Assembly: GCF_000771225.1 (NCBI RefSeq)
Contig: NZ_JDTZ01000003.1
Span: forward strand, 310,001 to 374,000
Source of the DNA: Bifidobacterium pseudolongum subsp. pseudolongum DSM 20099
GTDB lineage: Bacteria > Actinomycetota > Actinomycetes > Actinomycetales > Bifidobacteriaceae
Direction: 5' to 3'
Length of the DNA: 64,000 nucleotides
In this document: piece after piece, positions 47,712 through 56,991 of the stretch
Position numbering within the stretch: the first letter of the stretch is position 1
How the letters are laid out: every line of letters begins with the position of its first letter
The notes under the pieces: model-generated
Database searches by the model: none
Told to the model about the DNA's origin: nothing
The model's input: the letters and a program-made list of their open reading frames with translations, nothing else
Translations under genes and position numbers: made by a program

Positions 47712-48793
47712 TTATATATTCGTCGATGGCTTGGTGCGGTTGGTTGCCGGTGCTTCATCGGAGGAGGCATGGCGTTCCAGAAGTGAGAACAGCACGGTGC
47801 AGCATACCGCGAAGAGCACACCAATCATGTTGTCGTAGATCCGCAACGTCACAGATCCGGAGACGCCGTAGACGCTCTCGGCAAGCAGGAGGGGCGCCGA
47901 AACAATTGAGGGCGTTGTTTACCATGTACTTGCTGGGGAATCCCATACAGATGCCTGCGATGGGGCCGAACAGGATGCGGGACCCGGCCGGTACCACAAG
48001 CGAGAATCCGGCATATAGCAATGATCCCACGACAACCCCGCCTATGCGCTGCAGCGCTCGCATTGGCAGGCTCGTTCCCGCTTCGCCGAAGGGGAGAAGC
48101 ACCGACATGCAGGCATAGCCCACCCATACGCCTCGGGGCAGTCCTGCCAGTTCCCCGATGAGCAAAGCCATGGCCACCCCTGCGGACAGTCTGATCTGCC
48201 AGAGTCCCTTTGCGCTGGATACGCTGAATGCAGCCAGCATGTCATACAAACGAACATTCTGGAACTTCCCGTGGTGCTTGTGCAGGAGCACGGCGCTGCA
48301 TGCCAGCCACAGCAGCAACGCCAGCGCACACCGGCTTGCGAGCGCTTCCCCGTTCACAGGCGTCTGGCTCACGAACAGGTATCCGAACACATAGAGCCCG
48401 GCGTTGCCCATCAGTGGCTCGTCGGCGACGAGTATCAGGATGACGGTGATGAGCAGGACGTTCACCATCAGGCAGGGGACTGGCGGCCATGCCTGGGCCG
48501 CCAGCCCCCCCACACCATGGCCGCTAAGACGAACGCCAGAGCGATGGCACTGTCCGTTGCGCGGTATCCATAAGGAACATGCTTGATGCCGAGCAGGATG
48601 CAGAATCCCGCCACGGCCAGCCCGGAGTTATCGGGGCCGAACACCGCCGACAAACCGCCGACAAACCGCCGATGAACACGACGGCGAAGGAGACGAGCAG
48701 AATGCTCCTGATTGACATGGCGAAGATGAGACGAGCCTTTGTTCGCGGTTCCGTGGTCGCCTTCACTTTCGCCCATAGCCCATGGACATCCAT
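47712..48793 (-). pseudogene. FUSC-family (fusaric acid resistance-like) membrane protein, three frameshifts
   Basis: Joining four minus-strand segments gives one coherent protein of about 355 aa with ten or so membrane helices, like aromatic-acid/FUSC exporters. The breaks are: a tandem duplication of an 11-bp unit at 48644-48665 (removing one copy restores the frame), a G7 run at 48505-48511 on the coding strand (G8 restores it), and a C4 run near 47891-47894 (C3 restores it). The repaired C-terminus reads LLLAESVYGVSGSVTLRIYD and runs to a TAA at 47712. All three lesions are in slippage-prone sequence, so phase variation or assembly error must be considered besides true decay. The start at 48793 is uncertain; an internal ATG at 48718 is possible. 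Confidence 0.8.
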
Positions 48794-49369
48794 CTGAAGA
48801 AGCTGATAGAAGGATGGTTCGTTGATGGCGCATCTCCTGTTCTGGGTGATTTTGGCAATGAACGATACCCGGTATGCATGATGGTGCTGAGCGGACTGTA
48901 TATGCATTGGTTTGACCAAGAATACAAGCAACGTCTCGAGGAGGCCACTGACATGCCCACATGTGGAGATTACGAGGATTATCTACGCAAAGGCATTCCT
49001 TTCCTGACCGATCACGACAGGAAAATCACGGTGGTCGGGGAGATCGAACTGTTCCCATTGTCGGTATACGGCCGGGCGGAAGAACTGTGCAATGATGGCC
49101 ATCCTTCACAACCAGTGGAATATGATGATAGGGACATCTACATGGGCGGCGTGGTGACCGTGCATGCGGGATTCGATGAACACCGGTATTATTACTGTGA
49201 TTTCATCACCGGTGATGGCGTCAAATTGCCTTACGATGCCTGGAGCGGGACGCAACAGGGTTTGGTGCTGAATCTCAGCAGGCAATATGGTGATGCACTG
49301 CGCGGAATCATCACTGACGCATCGATGCATCATATGAGATTGTTCATTGATGCCGCTGCAGAGGAATGA
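48782..49369 (+). CDS. Hypothetical protein, 195 aa
   Basis: I recognise no family. The sequence is soluble, acidic and aromatic, with a GVVTVHAGFDEHRYYYCDF strand and two paired Tyr/His-rich segments; there is no signal peptide or membrane helix. The ATG at 48782 lacks a Shine-Dalgarno and lies against the divergent start of the FUSC pseudogene, overlapping it by 12 nt, so a later start (for example the Met at about residue 33) is possible. It is convergent with adenine deaminase, with no nucleotides between the stops. Confidence 0.65.
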   Translation: MDIHLKKLIEGWFVDGASPVLGDFGNERYPVCMMVLSGLYMHWFDQEYKQRLEEATDMPTCGDYEDYLRKGIPFLTDHDRKITVVGEIELFPLSVYGRAEELCNDGHPSQPVEYDDRDIYMGGVVTVHAGFDEHRYYYCDFITGDGVKLPYDAWSGTQQGLVLNLSRQYGDALRGIITDASMHHMRLFIDAAAEE

Positions 49370-50395
49370 TCAGAGTCCACGCTCCATTCGCCATGCGGCG
49401 AGTTCCGCATGGAGCTGCGCCTTGCGCCCATCCGAAGCGAACGACGCGTCGATCGAGTTGCCGGCGAGCGCCGCCAATTCCTCCATCGACATGCCGATGT
49501 CGGCGAGCGCGGCGTAGTTCGCTGCAACATAGCCGCCGAAATACGCCGGGTCATCCGAGTTGATCGTGCACATGACTCCTTCATCGAGGAATCGGGGGAT
49601 CGGATGCTTGCGCATATCGTGCACGACCTGCAGCCTGAGGTTCGACAACGGGCAGCAGGTGAGCGGGATCCCATCGCGCACGACGCGCTCGAGCAGCTCA
49701 TGGTCGTCCTGGATGTGGATGCCGTGGTCGATGCGCTCGGCATGCAGCAGATTGAGCGCATCGCGAATATACACCGCCGGCCCCTCTTCGCCGGCGTGCG
49801 CCACGCAATGCCAACCAAACGACCTTGCCCGCTCGAACTGGTCGACGAAACGGTCCGGCGGATAGCCCACTTCCGCCGAATCCAGGCCGATGCCGAGGAT
49901 CTCGTCTTTCCGCGGCTGCGCCAGATCGAGGATCATGTTCGCTGAATCGATATCCATATCGCGCACGATGCTGAGCATCAGACCGCCGGTGATGCCGAAG
50001 CGCTCGCGGCCAATCGCCATGCCTTCAAGCAGACCGTCGAGCACCGTGTTGAAATCCAACCCATTCGTGCACACATGCACCTGCGGATCGAAGAAGATCT
50101 CCGCGTGCTTGACACCATCCGCGTTCGCCCGTGTGAGATAGGCGATCATGAGGTCCTTGAAATCATCCTTCGTCTTGAGCGTCCTCATCAACGCATAGTA
50201 GAGGTCGAGGAACGACTGCAGGTCTTCGAACTCGTATTGCGCGCGCAGTTCGTCGATGCTCGCCCACGGCAATGCGACACCGTTGCGCTCGGCCAAGGTG
50301 AGCGCCAGATCCGGTTCGAGCGTCCCCTCGATATGCAGGTGCAGCTCGCATTTCGGCATTGTTGCGAGCGCCTGTTCCTTTGCTCTGTCCACCAT
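49370..50395 (-). CDS. Adenine deaminase (adenosine/AMP deaminase superfamily, Aah1-like)
   Basis: 341 aa. It converts adenine to hypoxanthine plus ammonia in purine salvage. The metal site starts with ELHLHIEGTLEP (His19, His21), the catalytic region is VAHAGEEGPA, and HGIHIQDD and SDDPAYFGGY complete the zinc and base-binding set. The EGTLEP and HAGEEGPA wording matches adenine deaminases rather than classical adenosine deaminases (inference from remembered family sequences). It is convergent with the hypothetical gene and divergent from the decayed peptidase C26 gene. Confidence 0.9.
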   Translation of the reverse strand: MVDRAKEQALATMPKCELHLHIEGTLEPDLALTLAERNGVALPWASIDELRAQYEFEDLQSFLDLYYALMRTLKTKDDFKDLMIAYLTRANADGVKHAEIFFDPQVHVCTNGLDFNTVLDGLLEGMAIGRERFGITGGLMLSIVRDMDIDSANMILDLAQPRKDEILGIGLDSAEVGYPPDRFVDQFERARSFGWHCVAHAGEEGPAVYIRDALNLLHAERIDHGIHIQDDHELLERVVRDGIPLTCCPLSNLRLQVVHDMRKHPIPRFLDEGVMCTINSDDPAYFGGYVAANYAALADIGMSMEELAALAGNSIDASFASDGRKAQLHAELAAWRMERGL

Positions 50396-50576
50396 GATTC
50401 CTCGTTCCCTGACGACATCGGATACGGATTCCCATAATTCTACCTTCGATACGCGTCCGTCGCGCCGCCGCAGCCGAGGTGCACCATCCGAAACAGGGAC
50501 GTAATAGGCACGTCATGGAGACGAATGCCGAATGTGAAGTATCCATCCATGCCGAACGAAAGCAGAGAGGATGCCC

Positions 50577-51326
50577 ATGAGACCTACGATCGCCGTGATG
50601 CCGCTCGTCGACGACGAACGCGAAAGCCTGTGGATGCTGCCCGGGTATATGGATGCGCTGCGCGAAGCCGGTGCCGTGCCGTTCATGCCGGCGGTGACGA
50701 CGGATGATGACGAGATACAGCAGATCTTCGCGATGTGCGATGGGTTACTGATGACCGGTGGGCATGATGTCGAGCCGCGGCAGTATGGGGAGGAGCCAAG
50801 GTTCGACAACGTCGTGCCGAACGCCGAGCGCGACACGATGGAGCTCGCGTTGCTGCGCCTCGCGCTCGCGCATGACAAACCCGTCTTCGGGATATGCAGA
50901 GGTCTGCAGATCATGAACGTAGTGTGCGGTGGCACGTTGTATCAGGATCTTCCGAGTGAATCGATTCCGATGTCGACCATCATCAGCGACCCCCATACGA
51001 CCGGCCGGTGCACGATATACATATCGAAGTAGGAACGCCGCTAGCCGCCGGAATCGGCGTCGACGACCTCGCGGTCAACAGCTACCATCATCAGGCGATA
51101 CGCGTGCTAGGGGGAGCGACTCGTGCCGATGGCAATCAGCGAGGATGGCCTCATTGAGGCGATCGACAGGCCGGAGAACACATATTTCCGCGCCGTGCAA
51201 TGGCATCCCGAATTCCTCTACACAGTGGATGGGCCGAGCCGGCGACTGTTCCGTTCGTTCGTCGCCGCCTGCGCGAGACAAAGCGCAGAGCCACGCTACG
51301 GGCGTAGCGGTGTGTGCCGCCGCTAG
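50577..51326 (+). pseudogene. Peptidase C26 / gamma-glutamyl-GABA hydrolase-like class I GATase, two frameshifts
   Basis: The first segment contains the nucleophile elbow FGICRGLQIMNV and the GGTLYQDLPSE segment. Reading then has to shift near 51001-51010 to continue as VHDIHIEVGTPLAAG and NSYHHQAIRVLGG, and again near 51118-51125 to continue as VPMAISEDGLIEAID and VQWHPEF with the catalytic His. Repaired, this is a normal-length (about 250 aa) PuuD-like hydrolase. The active-site residues survive, so the breaks look recent. AGAGAGG lies 6 nt before the ATG at 50577. It is followed closely by the amylase gene. Confidence 0.85.
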
Positions 51327-51376
51327 CATGGAATCCGATAAGGCACACACGGATACTGACGAAGGAACACGCGGAT

Positions 51377-52858
51377 ATGACGGCCGGCACAGCGAATCAC
51401 GAGACGATGCTGCAATGCTTCGAATGGTATCTGCCCGACGATCATGGGCTATGGAACTGGATCGCGGCGCAGGCGCAGGATCTCGCCGCCGCCGGGTTCA
51501 CGATGACATGGCTTCCACCGGCGTACAAAGGCCAAGCGGGGGACTCTGACGTCGGCTACGGCGTCTACGACATGTATGATCTGGGTGAATTCGACGCGAA
51601 GGGCTCGGTGCCGACGAAATATGGGTCGCGTGGTGATTATCTTGCCGCAATCCGTGCATTGCGCGCGCATGGACTGCGCGTCATCGCTGACATCGTTTTC
51701 AACCACAGGATGGGCGCCGACGGCAAGGAGCGGGTCGCGGCGCATGTCGTCGACGTGGATGACCGCACAGTGAGCGACAGCACGGTGATCGAACGTACGC
51801 TCGACACTGTCTATGAGTTCCCCGAACGCGGCGGCGCGTATTCGACGTTCCGTTGGAACTGGCGTGACTTCACCGGCACCGACTACACCGCCAATGACGG
51901 CAGCATCGGCATCATGCGCTTCGCCGGCAAACAATGGAGCGGCAACGTAAGCCAAGAGCGTGGCAATTTCGACTACATCATGGGGGACGACGTCGATGTC
52001 AATGAACCCGAAGTGGCCAAGGAACTGACCGATTGGGGCATCTGGTACACCGAGACGACGGGTGTCGACGGCTTCCGTCTCGACGCCGTCAAAAGCATAG
52101 ACGCGACGTTCTTCGCACCATGGCTCAATACAATGCGACAGTATGGCAACCATCCCGATTTCGCGGTCGGCGAGTACTGGTCAGGCGATGTGGATGAATT
52201 GGTCGGTTACCTCAACGATTGTGGGCACTGCATGACGCTGTTCGACGTCGCGCTGCACTTCGCATTTGAACATGTCTCGCAGGAACCTCAGGCATATGAT
52301 CTTCGCGAACTAGCCGCGCATACGCTTACGGTCGATGAGCCAGAGTACGCGTGCGCGTTCGTGGACAACCATGATACACAACCGGGTCAGGCACTCGAAT
52401 CCTGGGTGCAGCCTTGGTTCAAACCGCTCGCATACGCCTATATTCTGTTGCGTGACAGCCCGTATCCGTGCGTGTTCTTCGGCGACTGGTACGGCATGCC
52501 GCACGACCTATTCCCACCACTGGCGCTGCTCCATGAGATGGTGTGGATCCGTGCGCATCTGCTCGGCGGCCGTGTCGTTCCGCAGGGCGGCAACACCGCG
52601 CATTCATTGTGTTGGGTGGTGCGGGGCGGCCATCCGGTATGCGTTGTGCTCAACACCGGTGATGCCGCAGTGGCCCGCCCTATCCAAGAGGATTTTCTTG
52701 CAGCGCACACGGTTGTAGACATCTGCCACCCGGATGCAGCGGTGCGGATCGACGCGTCCGGCCGGTGCGTGCTGCATTGCCCACCGCGGGCCTGTAGCAT
52801 CTACATTGACGCCGGCGATTATGAGTTGATGCGGGAACGCTCAGCCGATATGCAGTAG
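51377..52858 (+). CDS. Cytoplasmic alpha-amylase (GH13, AmyS/subfamily 5 type)
   Basis: 493 aa without a signal peptide. It begins MLQCFEWYLPDD as cytoplasmic bacterial amylases do. Catalytic residues sit in GFRLDAVKSID (nucleophile), VGEYWSGD (acid/base) and FVDNHDTQPGQAL (third acid). The C-terminal beta-domain ends in ACSIYIDAGDYEL. It would act on internal maltodextrins or glycogen, linking with GlgB and GlgX. AAGGA lies about 11 nt before the ATG. Its 3' end overlaps the decayed alcohol dehydrogenase gene on the other strand. Confidence 0.93.
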   Translation: MTAGTANHETMLQCFEWYLPDDHGLWNWIAAQAQDLAAAGFTMTWLPPAYKGQAGDSDVGYGVYDMYDLGEFDAKGSVPTKYGSRGDYLAAIRALRAHGLRVIADIVFNHRMGADGKERVAAHVVDVDDRTVSDSTVIERTLDTVYEFPERGGAYSTFRWNWRDFTGTDYTANDGSIGIMRFAGKQWSGNVSQERGNFDYIMGDDVDVNEPEVAKELTDWGIWYTETTGVDGFRLDAVKSIDATFFAPWLNTMRQYGNHPDFAVGEYWSGDVDELVGYLNDCGHCMTLFDVALHFAFEHVSQEPQAYDLRELAAHTLTVDEPEYACAFVDNHDTQPGQALESWVQPWFKPLAYAYILLRDSPYPCVFFGDWYGMPHDLFPPLALLHEMVWIRAHLLGGRVVPQGGNTAHSLCWVVRGGHPVCVVLNTGDAAVARPIQEDFLAAHTVVDICHPDAAVRIDASGRCVLHCPPRACSIYIDAGDYELMRERSADMQ

Positions 52859-53726
52859 CGTCTTGCCATTCGAGCCGCCGCGGCGCACACGAAGATGAAC
52901 GCATAACGTTGGCCGCGCCTGTGACCCAGACGGTCGTTCCTCATGCCGGCCGCGTCGAACAGGAGACGCTTGTACCAAGGCAATCCGATGCGTCTGGCGA
53001 ACGCGCCGTTCGGTGTGCCACGCAACGAGACCAGGATTCCGCCGCGTTTGAGAATGCCCATCTCCTTGCCGATCTCACGGTCACCCACTGTATCGAGCAC
53101 ATAGTCCATGCCCGACAGCATCGTGGCGTAGTCCTGAGTCTTGTAGTCGACGAAGGTCGTCACGCCCATGTCGAGCATGCGCCGCCGGCTGGAAGCTCCA
53201 CCACTGACAGACACCTCGAGGCCCAAGTCGCGTGCGATTGCACCGCCATCGCGCCCAGGCTTCCCGTCGTCCCGGAGATGAACAGACGGCCGCCTTCGGC
53301 CACATGCATGAACTCGTACGCTTGCCATGCGGTCAACGCCGTCAACGGCACACAGGCCGCCTCCTCGTCGTTCATGTACTCCGGAGTCGCCTCGAGCGCC
53401 GACTGGGGGATGGACACGAACTGCGCGAACGCGCCAATGGAATCCAATGGCATGCGCCCATATACACGCTCGCCCGCGGAGAATCGCGTGACCTGCGTGC
53501 CGGTCCTCTCCACCACGCCGACGAACTCATTGCCTATCGTCAATGGCATGGGGTACGGCACGATGAGCTTCACCTCGCCGCACACAATCATATTGTCCAG
53601 TGGATTGACACCCGCGAACGTGACTCGCACGAGAACGTCATCCGGCCCGACCGTCGGATCGGGTATGTCGCACACCCGCAATGGAGTTCCCTGACGGTCA
53701 TATTGGTCCAATATCGCTGCCTTCAC
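52841..53726 (-). pseudogene. Zinc-type alcohol dehydrogenase/quinone oxidoreductase, frameshift plus internal deletion
   Basis: The N-terminal part (MKAAILDQYDR..., NPLDNMIVCGEV, IGNEFVGVVERTG, and the ISGTTGSLGAMAV nucleotide-binding turn) breaks near 53238-53243, where one missing base (GTG-CA for GTG-GCA) shifts the frame; the continuation IARDLGLEVSVSGG...FVDYKTQDYATML lies in the next frame. Further on, FIFV is followed in a third frame by NGKTLLHIG and a stop at 52841, the usual end of such enzymes, which implies an internal deletion near 52875-52890 removing several dozen residues. The start is a GTG at 53726 with a weak ribosome-binding site. Confidence 0.8.
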
Positions 53727-53904
53727 GATTCTTCTTGCATCGGCGTGGGATTTGATGCGATTCTATGGCAGCGGGACGTGATTCTCCGATGGAGATATGC
53801 GGGAATATGGGAGCATGCGCGCATGCCGCGGACTACACTGGCCGTAAAGAGGATGATGCGGGAACAATGGTTGGCATATGAATCGAAACGGGTATGGAGC
53901 GAAC

Positions 53905-54828
53905 ATGAATGGAACGCAACGAATGAACACGGACAGGGGCGGCTCGGACGCTGGGACAAAGGAATCAAGACTGCAGCAGATCGCCGCCCATGGCGACCAC
54001 TTCGGCTATGACGCACACATGCGCCGACGCGCGTTGCGTATCGCGAGCGGTGTGGCCGTCATCATCCTCGGTTTTGCTGTCGGCAGTTTCTTCGCACTGC
54101 TGCCGGAACGCAACACGGCCGACGTCGAAGAGATCGTCAAAGGGCTCAACCGCCTCATCGGACTCATGACACATGAGATCGTGGAACTGCCGGAAGTACA
54201 GAAACACCCGGAGACGTTCATCATCGAGATCATCGCCATCCTCGTCGGGTACACGATACTCAAGCACACAGCGGAGGACCACGATGACTACAGACGCGCG
54301 TTCCGTCGCATCGAACAGTTCTACACCCCGCGCGCACGCAGGCAAGGATGGGAATTGTGCGCGGTATGCGTCATTCTCGCCACGGCGGTCATCGTCGCCG
54401 TGCATGCGGTAATCGCCGTGTGGGGCATGCATTGGCCCGTGTCATTCGCCTCGGGCCTCTCACGCACGGGGCTCGCAGTGGGATGCTGGCTCTATATTTA
54501 CGGGCTTGTCATGGGCGTGCGCACGAACCTCTTCCTGTACAACTTCAAGGCGCTGCGCCTCATCAACATCTATGAGCTCGGCGTGAAGGAGTCCGATACG
54601 CGCCGAGGCACTCAACTCGCCGAGAAGAAGCTGTGCGATTTCTCAGTGTCATTGACGAGCTTCGCGACCATCTTCGGTGTGCTCGGCGCGCTCGCGTTGT
54701 ACTTCCTGCCGACATTGAGGACGACGTATTTCTGGATTCCACTCGCCGCCACGCTCGGCGTGACGTTCGTCATCAAATGGATTGTTGTCCATTACGCCAA
54801 AACCAAATACGAGCCGGATTTTGACTGA
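53905..54828 (+). CDS. Membrane protein of unknown function
   Basis: 307 aa. About five membrane helices: one near 50-70, one near 105-120, two in the middle (CAVCVILATAVIVAVHAVIAV and a following pair) and two near the C-terminus. Between helices is a charged cytoplasmic segment (HTAEDHDDYRRAFRRIEQFY). No known family is recognised. GGAG lies 5 nt ahead of the chosen ATG; two earlier Met codons lack support. It converges on pbuX 6 nt away. Confidence 0.75.
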   Translation: MNGTQRMNTDRGGSDAGTKESRLQQIAAHGDHFGYDAHMRRRALRIASGVAVIILGFAVGSFFALLPERNTADVEEIVKGLNRLIGLMTHEIVELPEVQKHPETFIIEIIAILVGYTILKHTAEDHDDYRRAFRRIEQFYTPRARRQGWELCAVCVILATAVIVAVHAVIAVWGMHWPVSFASGLSRTGLAVGCWLYIYGLVMGVRTNLFLYNFKALRLINIYELGVKESDTRRGTQLAEKKLCDFSVSLTSFATIFGVLGALALYFLPTLRTTYFWIPLAATLGVTFVIKWIVVHYAKTKYEPDFD

Positions 54829-54834
54829 GGATCC

Positions 54835-56178
54835 TCAGTCCGTCTGGGCCGGTGTGGCGAGGAAACGTTCTTCGCCGGGCAGCACCAGATTGAGCACCAC
54901 AGCCACCACAAACGCCACCGCGATGCAGTTGTGCGCGAAAATCGACTGGAACAGCGGGGGAAAATGCACAAAGATCGCGGAGACCTGCGTGAAACCGATG
55001 CCGATTGTCAAGGAAAGCGCGGCGATTGTGATGTTGCGTTGCGTATACCCGGCGTCGGAGATCATCTGGAAGCCCGAGAGGATGATGTTGCCGAACATCA
55101 TGATTGTGCAGCCGCCGAGCACCGCCTGCGGCATGGAGTTGAAGACCTCGGACACGGCCGGTACGAAGCTCGCAAGCACAAGTAACAGGCCACCGGAGAG
55201 GATCACCTTGCGGTTGACGACCTTGGTCATGGCCACCAGACCGATGTTCTGGGCGAACGAGGTGAGCGGCAGGCAGCCGAACAGGCCGGAGACCGATGAA
55301 ATCAGGCCGTCGCCGGCGATGGCGCCAGCTGTCTCTTTCTTGGTGGGGGTGCGGTTGAGACCGACCTTGGTCAATGCCGCGGTGTCGCCCAGCACTTCGA
55401 CGGATGAGACGACATAGAGCAGGCCGATCGAGATGATGGCACCCCAATCGAATTCCGGCTTGAAAGGCATGAATGTGGGCAGGCTCACCACCTGCAGGTG
55501 TGCGAATCCGCTGAAATCCACTTTGCCGAGGCACAGTGCCAGCAGGTAGCCCACCACAAGGCCGAACAGCACGGAAAGCTGCTTGGCCACACCTTTCATG
55601 AGCAGTTGGAATGCAAGGCAGGCCGCCAACGAGACCACACCGAGTGTGAGATTCTGCCAACTGCCGAAATCCGGGGCTCCCGAGCCGCCACCGAAGCTTT
55701 CGGCACCCACGGAAAGCAGCGAGAAGCCAATCGATGTGACCACCACGGCGGACACCACCGGTGGTACAAACCGTGCCCAATACTGGGCCGTGAGTCCCAA
55801 GGCGACTTCGAGCAGGCCGCCGACGAGCACAGCCCCCACCACGGCCCCATAGCCCTGCTGGCCCACGATGGCGATCGCCGCAGCCACATAGGTGAACGAG
55901 ATGCCGGTGACCATCGGCAGGCGCGATCCGATGCGCCATATGCCGTAGAGCTGCAGGCATGTGCCCAAGCCCGCCACAAGCAAACCGGACTGGATGATGC
56001 GCGCGGAATCGACGGCACTCATGTGTCCTGCGGCCGCCACGAGGAAGATGGGGGCGAGATTGGCCACGAACATGGCGAGCACATGCTGCAGTCCAAACGG
56101 TATGCCGCGCCAGAACGAGACGGGTGCGTCGAGCGACGAAAGCGTGGCGAACGAGACCTCACTGTGGTGCTGCTTCAC
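54835..56178 (-). CDS. pbuX: Xanthine/uracil permease family (NCS2), probable xanthine permease
   Basis: 447 aa, about 12-14 helices. Family features: GLQHVLAMFVANLAPIFLVA, GSRLPMVTGISFTYV, the SSVEVLGDTAAL motif with the conserved Glu, and GLFGCLPLTSFAQNIGLV. The GTG start has AGGAGG 8 nt upstream. It follows xpt with a 20-nt gap, the classical xpt-pbuX operon order, which supports xanthine rather than uracil as cargo. Confidence 0.93.
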   Translation of the reverse strand: MKQHHSEVSFATLSSLDAPVSFWRGIPFGLQHVLAMFVANLAPIFLVAAAGHMSAVDSARIIQSGLLVAGLGTCLQLYGIWRIGSRLPMVTGISFTYVAAAIAIVGQQGYGAVVGAVLVGGLLEVALGLTAQYWARFVPPVVSAVVVTSIGFSLLSVGAESFGGGSGAPDFGSWQNLTLGVVSLAACLAFQLLMKGVAKQLSVLFGLVVGYLLALCLGKVDFSGFAHLQVVSLPTFMPFKPEFDWGAIISIGLLYVVSSVEVLGDTAALTKVGLNRTPTKKETAGAIAGDGLISSVSGLFGCLPLTSFAQNIGLVAMTKVVNRKVILSGGLLLVLASFVPAVSEVFNSMPQAVLGGCTIMMFGNIILSGFQMISDAGYTQRNITIAALSLTIGIGFTQVSAIFVHFPPLFQSIFAHNCIAVAFVVAVVLNLVLPGEERFLATPAQTD

Positions 56179-56198
56179 CTTGGATTCCTCCTGTGTGG

Positions 56199-56780
56199 TC
56201 AGTGGCGGAAGGTCACGGTGCCATTGTCGGCATCCATCGACTCGACGATGGCGAGGGAATCAAGGTCGAAGCCAGCCTCGCGCAGACGGTCGCCGCCGCC
56301 TTGGAAACCTTTTTCGATGGCGATGCCGATGCCCTCCACCGTGGCGCCGGCGTCCTCGCACAGCTCGATGAGCCCTTGGAGCGCCTTGCCGTTGGCTAGG
56401 AAGTCGTCGATGATGAGTACATGGTCGCCTTCAGACAGGAATTTCTTGGCCACGATCACAGGGAATTCACGCTGCTTGGTGAATGAATACACCTGTGTCA
56501 CGTATTGTTCGCCGTCGAGGTTGATCGATTGCGCTTTCTTGGCGAACACGACCGGAACATTGTCGAAATGGCGTGCGGCCACGCATGCGATGCCAATGCC
56601 GGAAGCTTCGATGGTCAGGATCTTGGAGATCGGCTTGCCCCGGAAATGTTCGGCCCACGCCGCGCCCATGGCGTCGAACAGCGCCACGTCGCACTGATGA
56701 TTGAGAAAGGCGTCCACCTTGAGCACATTGCCCGGCTTGACCGTTCCCTGCTGCCTGATCCGCTCCTCAAGTTCCAGCAT
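56199..56780 (-). CDS. xpt: Xanthine phosphoribosyltransferase
   Basis: 193 aa. It makes XMP from xanthine and PRPP. The PRPP loop is [17 protein letters not shown], with [16 protein letters not shown] and FAKKAQS also diagnostic of Xpt. The ATG at 56780 was chosen because AAGGA lies 7 nt upstream and the protein then begins [12 protein letters not shown] as in other Xpt proteins; the Met two codons earlier overlaps that site. The much longer open frame upstream is antisense to the helicase gene. No guanine riboswitch was recognised ahead of it. Confidence 0.94.
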   Translation of the reverse strand: MLELEERIRQQGTVKPGNVLKVDAFLNHQCDVALFDAMGAAWAEHFRGKPISKILTIEASGIGIACVAARHFDNVPVVFAKKAQSINLDGEQYVTQVYSFTKQREFPVIVAKKFLSEGDHVLIIDDFLANGKALQGLIELCEDAGATVEGIGIAIEKGFQGGGDRLREAGFDLDSLAIVESMDADNGTVTFRH

Positions 56781-56991
56781 CTGCATCCTTCCATCTGGGA
56801 ATGCGGCACCGATGGCGGCACATGGTCTCCAGAATGGTGCGCGTGTTGTTGGGTGATATGTCGCATCACTGTACGCTGTGCAACTGACCACGGCATACAG
56901 TGATGGCGCATGCCGTCGCGACGTGACCAATCGATGTGCTAGATATGGTAGCCGGCCTGTTCCCGGGCCCATGGTTACGAAAGGAAGCGAC

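Noticed and set aside
56787..56991. Possible guanine riboswitch upstream of xpt
   Set aside because: No aptamer-like conserved core is visible on the minus strand ahead of xpt.
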